Below are positions 17,008 to 24,515 of a DNA stretch of 64,000 nt, piece by piece. Each line of letters starts with the position of its first letter. The stretch's first letter is position 1. The DNA comes from Convivina praedatoris (GTDB lineage Bacteria > Bacillota > Bacilli > Lactobacillales > Lactobacillaceae). The notes beneath the pieces are model-generated. The model was not told the DNA's origin. It made no database searches and saw only the letters and a list, made by a program, of their open reading frames with translations. The stretch is taken from the NCBI RefSeq assembly GCF_933208505.1, contig NZ_CAKOEU010000005.1; one strand, written 5' to 3'. A program made the position numbers and the translations under genes.

Positions 17008-17801
17008 TGGTAAGTGATGATCGAATTAAACAACATTTTCGACCGGATGAGTTTGCTTTTATTGCTCAAATTGAAGATTGGTTAAGACGAGTAAGTTTCG
17101 ACAGCCGGGAGTTTTTAACGCCTTTTTTAAACCCGCGCGAGCAATACATTTTGAGTAGTTTAGTGGCTCGTCAAAAAAATCTTCAGCTATCCTTTAATGG
17201 CGGGGTTGCCTCAGCGGAAGCCCGTCGGGCTATTATCGCTCCTGATTATTTTGATTTATCCCAAGCCAATTTTGAAATTGGTTTACTAGGCATTGATTAT
17301 CCACAAAAATTTAATCATTTGCGTCAAGCTGATATTTTAGGGGCTGTTCTAGCGTCAGGGCTGGACCGAAAAAGGCTTGGTGATATTTTATCGGATGCCA
17401 ATGAAAATCAATGGCAATTATTGATTGATCAGCAATTGGTCAATTTCATTACACAAAATGTTGACCACATTGGGAACAGTAAAGTTAACTGGTTAGCATT
17501 AGCATTGAATTCGGCTTACGATAAGTTGGATGCTGGACAGGAAGAATTTGCCTTGCTAGCTTCAATGCGCATTGATTTAGTTATTGCAGCTATTTTTGGC
17601 CTATCTCGTCAAGTAGCCAAGACTATGATTGATCAAAAACTAGTTAGAATTAATTGGGCTACTTGCCAAAAAGCGGATAGTTTAATTGATATCGGGGATA
17701 TCATTTCGGTACGTCAATACGGCCGATTGCGTCTATTAACCGTTACGGGACGTAGTAAAAAAGATAAAATTAAAGCTACTTTTAACGTTATTAAACGGTA
17801 G
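17007..17801 (+). CDS. YlmH family RNA-binding protein (S4 domain)
   Basis: A 264-residue cytosolic protein of the YlmH family. The C-terminal S4 RNA-binding domain (about 185-245) shows SRQVAKTMIDQKLVRIN and IGDIISVRQYGR; the N-terminal part holds the PREQYIL segment of the family. In B. subtilis YlmH has been linked to ribosome-associated quality control; that role here is inference from homology. Sits between ylmG and divIVA as usual. Confidence 0.92.
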   Translation: MVSDDRIKQHFRPDEFAFIAQIEDWLRRVSFDSREFLTPFLNPREQYILSSLVARQKNLQLSFNGGVASAEARRAIIAPDYFDLSQANFEIGLLGIDYPQKFNHLRQADILGAVLASGLDRKRLGDILSDANENQWQLLIDQQLVNFITQNVDHIGNSKVNWLALALNSAYDKLDAGQEEFALLASMRIDLVIAAIFGLSRQVAKTMIDQKLVRINWATCQKADSLIDIGDIISVRQYGRLRLLTVTGRSKKDKIKATFNVIKR

Positions 17802-17839
17802 TTTGTTGTGGTTGAATGGGAATGAGAAAGGAATTAATG

Positions 17840-18550
17840 ATGGCATTAACACCGGATGAAATTTTAAATCATGAATTTACTCGTAAGGGATCTAAGGCTT
17901 ATTTAGCTAAAGAGGTTGATACTTTCTTAGATAGTGTTAACAATGATTATCGTGAGTTAATTGCTCGCTATGATCATTTAAGTGCTACCAATGAACAATT
18001 AGAGACGCGGGTAAAACAGTTAGAAAGCCAGCGAGAAGAAGTTAATCAGTCGATTATCTTTGCCCAAGAGATGGCCAACAAGGTTCGTCGTGAGGCTGAG
18101 GAAGAATCACAAAAGCAGGTTAATCAAGCTCGTGAAGCAGCTACTCAAATTATTGATGATGCTCGTGGTAAGGCTGATGTGGAAGCTAAGCGTTTGGCCC
18201 AGGAAAATGTGGACCTTGTTAATGAGCAAAACCGCTTACGTGGTGAAGTGATTAAGTTTCGGGACTCCTTTGCTAATTTGTTAACCCAACAAAAGAACCT
18301 ATTAGAAAGTCAGCAACTAGATGAAGCCGTATCTTTGTTACCAACTAGTCAAATTTCGGTTAATGCACTTGAGGCTAGTCCGGTTGAAACGCCAGTAGTT
18401 AATACTGTTGAAACAGATAACATGGAATCGGCTGGTGTAGTGGCTGAACCAGCTAATCTCCCAGCAGTTGAAGCGAGTGGAGATACTGCTCAACCAACTG
18501 ATCAGCAAGATGATGATCCAACGTTAGTTGTTTTCCCAGACAATCCCTAA
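17840..18550 (+). CDS. divIVA: Cell division initiation protein DivIVA
   Basis: Coiled-coil protein that marks negatively curved membrane at poles and septa. From the start MALTPDEILNHEF the first 60 residues form the lipid-binding domain, followed by long coiled coils (about 65-165) and a Pro/Glu/Thr-rich tail. The ATG at 17840 is preferred because AAAGGAA is 7 bases upstream and the product matches the family start; an upstream ATG at 17816 would add 8 residues. Its last codons contain the -35 box of the ileS promoter. Confidence 0.93.
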   Translation: MALTPDEILNHEFTRKGSKAYLAKEVDTFLDSVNNDYRELIARYDHLSATNEQLETRVKQLESQREEVNQSIIFAQEMANKVRREAEEESQKQVNQAREAATQIIDDARGKADVEAKRLAQENVDLVNEQNRLRGEVIKFRDSFANLLTQQKNLLESQQLDEAVSLLPTSQISVNALEASPVETPVVNTVETDNMESAGVVAEPANLPAVEASGDTAQPTDQQDDDPTLVVFPDNP

Positions 18551-18556
18551 TATAAT
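18528..18556 (+). promoter_or_regulatory. Promoter of the ileS T-box leader
   Basis: TTGTTT (18528-18533) lies inside the end of divIVA and TATAAT (18551-18556) begins at the base after its stop codon, with a 17-base spacer. Transcription would begin near 18563, just upstream of the T-box leader. Confidence 0.75.
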
Positions 18557-18562
18557 AGACAG

Positions 18563-18800
18563 TAAATTGAGGTAATCCAGAAGGATTAATGACATGCTCA
18601 AAGCGAGCCACGTTGGTGTGAGGTGGTAGTCTCTGTTATTAATTGGATCAATTACCATTCACCCAGACTGAAGATAACAATTGTTAAGTTTGGGCGGTTC
18701 AGACCGTTATCACTGATTAGAGGGTTGTAATTTACAACTAAAAAATGGGTGGTACCACGTTTAGACGTCCTGTGCAACAATGTTGCACAGGACGTTTTTT
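18563..18800 (+). promoter_or_regulatory. T-box leader of ileS
   Basis: The leader contains the T-box sequence TGGGTGGTACCACG at 18746-18759, followed by a terminator with a 13-base stem (GTCCTGTGCAACA / TGTTGCACAGGAC) and T-run ending about 18800. The upstream part has Stem I features such as AGCGAGCC and GGTG. Uncharged tRNA-Ile should pair with the T-box and favour antitermination. The specifier is probably ATC in GGATCAA near 18650, but I did not fold the RNA. Confidence 0.93.
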
Positions 18801-18821
18801 ATTCAAAAGGAGGCAGTTTTT

Positions 18822-21617
18822 ATGAAATATAAAGATACATTAAATTTAGGTAAGACTAAATTTCCAATGCGGGGATCACTCCCTAAAACTGAGCCCGAGC
18901 GTCAAGCAAAGTGGTATCAGAATAATCTCTACCAACAACGTTTAACTCAAAATGAGACGAAGCCGCACTTTAATTTACATGATGGCCCTCCATATGCGAA
19001 TGGAAACATTCATTTAGGGCATGCTTTAAATAAGATTACTAAGGATATTATTGTCCGTTATAAGAACATGACCGGTTATTATGCACCCTACGTACCAGGG
19101 TGGGATACCCACGGGTTGCCAATTGAACAGCAATTAACGAAAGCCGGCTATGATCGTAAGTCCATGCCTAAGGCTCAGTGGCGTAATTTGGCCAAAGACT
19201 ATGCCTTAGAGCAAGTTGATAAACAACGTGAAGACTTCAAGCGACTGGGTGTTTTAGGGGATTGGGAGCACCCCTATTTAACACTTCAACCGGAATTTGA
19301 AGCGGCCCAGTTACGTGTCTTTGGAAAGATGGCTGGTAAGGGTTATATCTACAAGGGTGCTAAGCCAGTTTATTGGTCTTGGTCATCTGAATCTGCTTTG
19401 GCCGAAGCCGAAATTGAATATCATGATATTGATTCAACTTCACTTTTCTATGCCAACCGAGTTAAAGATGGCAAGGGGCTACTAGACTATGATACTTATT
19501 TTGTGGTTTGGACGACCACACCCTTTACGGTGACTGCTTCTCGGGGAATTACCTTGGGTCCTGATTTTGAATATTCAGTGGTTCAGCCAGCGGGTGAAAA
19601 ACGTAAGTTTGTGCTTGCTACAGAATTATTGCCGCAAGTTGCGCCTAAGTTTGGTTGGGATTCTTGGGAAACATTGGCCACTTATAAGGGTCAGGAGTTA
19701 GACCAAATAACGGCCTATCATCCTTGGGATTCTGAGGCCGAAGAACTAGTGATGAACGCCGATCACGTTACGTTGGATTCTGGAACTGGCTTGGTTCATA
19801 CAGCACCAGGCTTTGGTGAAGATGATTATAATGTGGGCAGCAAGTACCATTTGCCAATTACTGTGACCGTTGACGAAAAAGGGTACATGACCGCTGAAGC
19901 TGGTCCCGACTTCGAGGGGAAGTTTTACGATGATGTTACCGGCTTAGTGATCAATAAATTGCAAGATGCCAACCTATTTTTGGCCAAAGAAAAGATTACT
20001 CATTCCTATCCATTCGATTGGCGTACTAAAAAGCCAATTATTTGGCGAGCAGTACCACAGTGGTTTGCCTCAGTTGAAAAATTCCGTCAAGAAATTTTGG
20101 ATCAACTTGATAAAGTTAATTTCTACCCTGGTTGGGGTAAGAAGCGCCTTTACAACATGATTCGCGACCGTGGTGATTGGGTTATCTCCCGTCAACGAGT
20201 GTGGGGTGTACCGTTACCAATTTTCTATGCAGAAGATGGGACAGCCATTGTCGATGAACAAATTATTGATCATGTAGCCCAACTGTTTGAAGAACATGGC
20301 TCGAACTATTGGTTTGAACATAGTGCTAAGGAGTTATTACCGGCTGGTTATACCAATGAACATTCCCCTAATGGTGAATTTACCAAAGAAGAAGACATTA
20401 TGGATGTGTGGTTTGATTCGGGATCATCGTGGAACGGTGTTTTGCGACAACGACCACAATTAGATTATCCGGCTGACCTTTACCTTGAAGGTTCTGATCA
20501 ATATCGTGGTTGGTTTAATTCATCCTTGATTACTTCGGTGGCTAGTTATGGACAAGCTCCTTATAAAAACTTGCTATCGCAAGGATTTACCCTAGATGGT
20601 AAGGGTAATAAGATGTCAAAATCGCTTGGCAATACGATTTCTCCTTTAGAAGTTGCTGACCAAATGGGCATTGAAATTTTACGTTTATGGACAATTACTG
20701 TCGATACTTCTCAGGACATGCCGGTTTCTAAGGAGATCCTAAAGCAGGTTTCTGAAAGCTATCGTAAGGTACGTAACACTTTGCGGTTCTTACTAGCCAA
20801 TACCAGTGACTTTAACTATCAACAGGACCGGGTGGCCTTTGCCGACCGTCAAGCGCATGATCAGTATTTTACTGTTCTCTTAAATGATTTCGTCAAAGAA
20901 ATCCGCACATCATATGATAACTATCAGTTTAACGATATCTTTAAGCGTTTGATTAACTTTGTGAATGTTGATTTATCAGCCTTTTACTTAGATATTGCTA
21001 AGGATGTTGTCTACGTTGAAGCACCAACTAGCCCAGAACGTCGCTCGATGCAAACTGTCTTTTATGAAACTTTGTTGTCCTTGACTAAGTTATTATTGCC
21101 AGTTTTGCCTCATACTGCTGAAGAAGTTTGGGAATACTTACCAAACGAAACTAGTGATTTTGCCTATCTTTCAGAAATGCCAGTCGTACAAGATTTAGGT
21201 GACACGAGTGCTATGATGGACGATTGGCAGGCCTTTATGATGATGCGAACTGCTGTTAATAAGGCTCTTGAAGATGCTCGAGAAGTTGAATTAATTGGTA
21301 AAAATGCAGAAGCAGCCGTAACCCTTTACCTAACTCAAGTGCAAAAAGACGTCTTGGCCCGTCTTGGTTTGAATACTCGCTTGCTGTTAATGGTATCGCA
21401 GTTGGATCTTGAGGATGTTAGTCAGGCTGATGAAGCCAGCCGAGATTATGATGGGCTGCAAGTAACAGTTAGCCATGCTCGCGGTAAGGTTTCACCACGA
21501 GACCGTATGTACCATGAGGATTTGGGGGCAGATTCAGCCTTCCCAGAGCTATCTAAACACGAAGCCGAAATCGTCCGTGAATTCTATCCAGAGGCCGTTA
21601 GTGAAGGCTTTGAATAA
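18822..21617 (+). CDS. ileS: Isoleucine--tRNA ligase
   Basis: Class I aminoacyl-tRNA synthetase charging tRNA-Ile; 931 residues. Visible are the HIGH-type motif NIHLGHA in the N-terminal catalytic part, the CP1 editing domain with TWTTPFT-like VVWTTTPFT, and KMSKS at 597-601. The start MKYKDTLNLGKT has AAGGAGG upstream; the longer open frame starts inside the T-box terminator and is not used. The C-terminal end aligns with the usual zinc-binding tail, but its four cysteines are replaced (for example KVSPRDR where KCxRCW is usual), so this enzyme appears to lack that zinc site. Confidence 0.97.
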   Translation: MKYKDTLNLGKTKFPMRGSLPKTEPERQAKWYQNNLYQQRLTQNETKPHFNLHDGPPYANGNIHLGHALNKITKDIIVRYKNMTGYYAPYVPGWDTHGLPIEQQLTKAGYDRKSMPKAQWRNLAKDYALEQVDKQREDFKRLGVLGDWEHPYLTLQPEFEAAQLRVFGKMAGKGYIYKGAKPVYWSWSSESALAEAEIEYHDIDSTSLFYANRVKDGKGLLDYDTYFVVWTTTPFTVTASRGITLGPDFEYSVVQPAGEKRKFVLATELLPQVAPKFGWDSWETLATYKGQELDQITAYHPWDSEAEELVMNADHVTLDSGTGLVHTAPGFGEDDYNVGSKYHLPITVTVDEKGYMTAEAGPDFEGKFYDDVTGLVINKLQDANLFLAKEKITHSYPFDWRTKKPIIWRAVPQWFASVEKFRQEILDQLDKVNFYPGWGKKRLYNMIRDRGDWVISRQRVWGVPLPIFYAEDGTAIVDEQIIDHVAQLFEEHGSNYWFEHSAKELLPAGYTNEHSPNGEFTKEEDIMDVWFDSGSSWNGVLRQRPQLDYPADLYLEGSDQYRGWFNSSLITSVASYGQAPYKNLLSQGFTLDGKGNKMSKSLGNTISPLEVADQMGIEILRLWTITVDTSQDMPVSKEILKQVSESYRKVRNTLRFLLANTSDFNYQQDRVAFADRQAHDQYFTVLLNDFVKEIRTSYDNYQFNDIFKRLINFVNVDLSAFYLDIAKDVVYVEAPTSPERRSMQTVFYETLLSLTKLLLPVLPHTAEEVWEYLPNETSDFAYLSEMPVVQDLGDTSAMMDDWQAFMMMRTAVNKALEDAREVELIGKNAEAAVTLYLTQVQKDVLARLGLNTRLLLMVSQLDLEDVSQADEASRDYDGLQVTVSHARGKVSPRDRMYHEDLGADSAFPELSKHEAEIVREFYPEAVSEGFE

Positions 21618-21710
21618 TTATTAAGTAGAATGTCAAGTATATTTGCTTGACATTCTCTAGAAATAATGGCATACTAATACCAGTCATTAAATTAAAGGAG
21701 GAATTAAATC

Positions 21711-22112
21711 ATGGCAGTTAAAATTCGTTTGAAGCGCATGGGTGCCAAGAAGCGTCCTTTCTACCGTGTGGTAGTTGCTGATTCACGTTCACCACGTGAT
21801 GGTCGCTTTATTGAAACTGTGGGTACTTATAACCCAATCACTGTGCCAGCTGAAGTAAAGTTGGACGAAGAAAAGATTATGGGATGGCTAGGAAATGGTG
21901 CACAACCTTCTGATACTGTTCGCAACCTTTTGACTAAGGCTGGCATCATTGCTAAGTTCAATGCTGTTAAGTCAGGTAACGCTGCTCCTAAGGCAAGTGG
22001 CAGCAAGCCATCAGCTAAGAACACTGTTGCTGAAATCAAGGAATACTTGGATGCCCAAGGCATTTCTTATCCATCATCAGCTAAGAAGGCTGAATTGCTT
22101 GAATTAGTATAA
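21711..22112 (+). CDS. rpsP: 30S ribosomal protein S16 with a C-terminal HeH-like extension
   Basis: Residues 1-87 form a normal S16 (MAVKIRLKRMGAKKRPFYRVVVADSRSPRDGRF cut in spirit: start MAVKIRLKRMG, then SPRDGRFIE). The protein is 133 residues long, against about 90 for the usual S16. After an Ala/Ser/Lys linker (88-102) the tail TVAEIKEYLDAQGI...KKAELLEL looks like a HeH/SAP-like helix-extended-helix domain, a fold often used for nucleic acid binding. The frame is continuous and codon use looks uniform, so this is a fusion rather than a sequencing artefact. Strong AAAGGAGG site upstream, terminator downstream. Confidence 0.95.
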   Translation: MAVKIRLKRMGAKKRPFYRVVVADSRSPRDGRFIETVGTYNPITVPAEVKLDEEKIMGWLGNGAQPSDTVRNLLTKAGIIAKFNAVKSGNAAPKASGSKPSAKNTVAEIKEYLDAQGISYPSSAKKAELLELV

Positions 22113-22116
22113 TTTT

Positions 22117-22155
22117 AAAAAACTACCGTTGGCGTAAGGCCAAGGTAGTTTTTTT
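22117..22155 (+). terminator. Terminator after rpsP
   Basis: Stem AAAACTACC-TTGGC against GGCCAAGGTAGTTTT followed by a T-run, 4 bases after the rpsP stop codon. It separates rpsP from rimM, which then needs its own promoter. Confidence 0.85.
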
Positions 22156-22188
22156 GTGAGGAAAGAAGCCTACTTTATCCCTAAGACC

Positions 22189-22198
22189 TTGGTATAAT
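22189..22198 (+). promoter_or_regulatory. Extended -10 promoter of rimM
   Basis: TTGGTATAAT gives a TG-extended perfect -10 box (TATAAT at 22193-22198) with only a weak -35 region. Start of transcription, about 7 bases downstream, would fall at or next to the rimM ATG at 22206. Confidence 0.6.
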
Positions 22199-22205
22199 GA
22201 TAGTC

Positions 22206-22724
22206 ATGGAAGAAAAATATTATAAAGTCGGAACCATTGTGAATACCCATGGAATCCGCGGTGAAGTGAAATTAAAAGCAACGACTGATTTTGCCCAGGA
22301 GCGTTTCGCCAAGGGCCAGCTGGTTTATTTGGACAAGGACCAAAGCCAGTATCAAGAATTAGTAATTAAAGCCAGTCGACCACATAAGGGGATGTGGTTA
22401 CTAACTTTTGAAAACTATGCTGATATTAATTTGGTAGAAGTGTTTAAGGGCCATGATCTTTATGTAAGTGGTAGCCAACGACAAGATTTGGCTGCTGGCG
22501 AATACTATTATGATCAAATTATTGGCTGTCAGGTAGTTGATTTAAACCAAACAGTTTTGGGTGAAATTATTGATATCTTTACTACGGGGGCTAATGATGT
22601 TTGGACTGTACGGTTAACCACTGGTAAAGAGGGGTTAATTCCCGTGATTCCTGATGTTGTCAAAGATGTTGATGTGGCGCAAAAACGGATTACTATTGAC
22701 GTTTTAGAAGGGTTATTTGATTAA
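22206..22724 (+). CDS. rimM: 16S rRNA processing protein RimM
   Basis: Assembly factor for the 30S head that binds S19. The 172-residue product has an N-terminal beta-barrel with KVGTIVNTHGIRGEVK and a C-terminal PRC-barrel starting YYYDQIIGCQVVD, ending VDVLEGLFD. The ATG at 22206 is preferred: the ATG at 22197 lies inside the -10 box. There is no Shine-Dalgarno sequence before either, so a leaderless message is likely. Its stop overlaps the trmD start (TAATG). Confidence 0.92.
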   Translation: MEEKYYKVGTIVNTHGIRGEVKLKATTDFAQERFAKGQLVYLDKDQSQYQELVIKASRPHKGMWLLTFENYADINLVEVFKGHDLYVSGSQRQDLAAGEYYYDQIIGCQVVDLNQTVLGEIIDIFTTGANDVWTVRLTTGKEGLIPVIPDVVKDVDVAQKRITIDVLEGLFD

Positions 22725-23461
22725 TGCGAATTGATGTTTTAAGTCTATTTCCAAATATGTTTGCCCCTATGCACCAATCAATTGTGGGAAAAGCCATTGA
22801 ACGGGGAAAGTTAGATTTTCAAGTAACCGATTTTCGTGATTATACGACCAATAAACATAATAATGTTGATGATTACCCTTTTGGTGGTGGTGCGGGGATG
22901 CTTTTAACTGCTCAGCCAATTTTTGATGCTATTGATCATATTGAACAGGAAGCTGGTCAGCGTGGACATGTAATTTTGATGGATCCAGCTGGTCGTAAAT
23001 TTGATCACAAGGTCGCCCAAGAATTAGCTGGTTATGACCACTTAACTTTCATTGCGGGACATTATGAAGGTTATGACGAACGGATTCGTGAGCTAGTCGA
23101 CGAAGAACTATCCTTGGGAGACTATGTTTTAACTGGTGGTGAGTTGGGTGCCATGGTGATGATTGATGCGACCGTGCGTTTCTTACCAGAGGTTTTAGGC
23201 AATCAGGCGAGTGCTAATACAGATTCGTTTGAAGATGGGCTATTAGAGTATCCCCAGTACACTCGACCAGCTGAGTTCCGTGGCCGAACGGTTCCGGATG
23301 TTTTGCTCAGTGGGAATCATGCCAAAATTGCCGAATGGCGGTTAAAGGAATCCTTACGACGCACTTATCTACGTCGACCAGATTTATTGACTAACCGAAC
23401 TTTAACAGCGCAAGAACGCGATTTTTTGGACGATATTAAAAGTGAAATCGAAGAGGGCTGA
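22724..23461 (+). CDS. trmD: tRNA (guanine(37)-N(1))-methyltransferase
   Basis: SpoU-TrmD (SPOUT) methyltransferase making m1G37 in tRNA, which prevents frameshifting. The 245 residues contain the trefoil-knot motifs FIAGHYEGYDERI and LGDYVLTGGELGAM. It overlaps rimM by one base, the conserved rpsP-rimM-trmD cluster. Its stop codon lies within the loop of its own terminator. Confidence 0.97.
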   Translation: MRIDVLSLFPNMFAPMHQSIVGKAIERGKLDFQVTDFRDYTTNKHNNVDDYPFGGGAGMLLTAQPIFDAIDHIEQEAGQRGHVILMDPAGRKFDHKVAQELAGYDHLTFIAGHYEGYDERIRELVDEELSLGDYVLTGGELGAMVMIDATVRFLPEVLGNQASANTDSFEDGLLEYPQYTRPAEFRGRTVPDVLLSGNHAKIAEWRLKESLRRTYLRRPDLLTNRTLTAQERDFLDDIKSEIEEG

Positions 23462-23477
23462 AGGCTCTCTTTTATTT
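23452..23477 (+). terminator. Terminator overlapping the trmD stop
   Basis: AGAGGGCT pairs with AGGCTCTCT across a loop containing part of the TGA stop, followed by TTTATTTTT. The last three trmD codons are part of the stem. Confidence 0.75.
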
Positions 23478-23558
23478 TTGGCCGGATCCATAGCTAAATT
23501 ATGGTAAAATATTGTAGTTATACGGGATGATTGACATCATTTCAATAGAGGATAAATT

Positions 23559-24515
23559 ATGCAGCTCGAATTTTTAGGGACCGGATCAGGTCAACCTTCC
23601 AAAGGTCGAAACGTCACCAGTACTGCGCTTAAACTGTTAGATGAGCGGAATGCTGTGTGGCTTTTTGACGTTGGAGAAGCAACACAACATCAGATTTTAA
23701 AAACTAGTATTCGTCCGCGTAAGATTGAGAAAGTGTTTATTTCACACTTACACGGGGATCATATTTTCGGTCTACCTGGATTTTTGAGTTCTCGTTCGTT
23801 TCAAGGGGCTGACAAAGATGAACCTTTGACAATTTATGGACCTAAAGGGTTACGTTCCTTTGTTCAAACAGCGTTGCGAGTTTCTGATAGTCATCTGTCC
23901 TATCCCATTCATTATGTCGAAATTCAACCCGGTATTATTTTTGAAGATCAAACTTTTCGAGTAATTGCTGCACCAATGCGACACAGAATTGAATCCTGGG
24001 CTTTTCGTATTGAGGAAAAAGATCATGCTGGGGAACTTTTGGTTGATAAACTCAAACAAGATAATATTCCAGCTGGACCAGTCTATGGTCGCCTAAAAGC
24101 CGGTCAAACCGTTCAATTAGCTGATGGCCGCACGGTTAATGGCCATGACTACATTGGACCCCGACAACAGGGTCGGGTTATTACCATTGTTTATGATACC
24201 CGACCAAATCCTGAAATCGTTAACCTAGCTAAGGGTGCTGATGTTTTGGTTCATGAAAGTACTTACGGCCAAACGCCGGAAGACTTTAAACTAGCTAAGG
24301 CTCACGGTCATTCTACCAGTGCCGATGCTGCTCGAGTAGCCAAGGAAGCTGGCGTAGGACGTTTGATTTTAACCCATATTTCAGCGCGTTATCTAGGCCC
24401 ATTGTTAAAAAATCTTATTACCGATGTTCGTCAAATTTTCCCAAACACCTATGTTGCACGGGATTTTGACATAGTAGATATTCCCTTTAAAAAGGAGCTC
24501 AATGAGTCAAAGTAA
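23559..24515 (+). CDS. rnz: Ribonuclease Z
   Basis: Zinc-dependent endonuclease that trims the 3' ends of tRNA precursors. The 318-residue metallo-beta-lactamase fold protein shows the metal motif SHLHGDHIFGLPG and a later GHST and HIS-ARY segment. A leader of about 50 bases with a TATGG-type -10 (about 23499) lies upstream. Its end overlaps recJ by 14 bases. Many tRNA genes here may lack encoded CCA, as the tRNA-Leu in this window does, which fits a need for RNase Z. Confidence 0.95.
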   Translation: MQLEFLGTGSGQPSKGRNVTSTALKLLDERNAVWLFDVGEATQHQILKTSIRPRKIEKVFISHLHGDHIFGLPGFLSSRSFQGADKDEPLTIYGPKGLRSFVQTALRVSDSHLSYPIHYVEIQPGIIFEDQTFRVIAAPMRHRIESWAFRIEEKDHAGELLVDKLKQDNIPAGPVYGRLKAGQTVQLADGRTVNGHDYIGPRQQGRVITIVYDTRPNPEIVNLAKGADVLVHESTYGQTPEDFKLAKAHGHSTSADAARVAKEAGVGRLILTHISARYLGPLLKNLITDVRQIFPNTYVARDFDIVDIPFKKELNESK

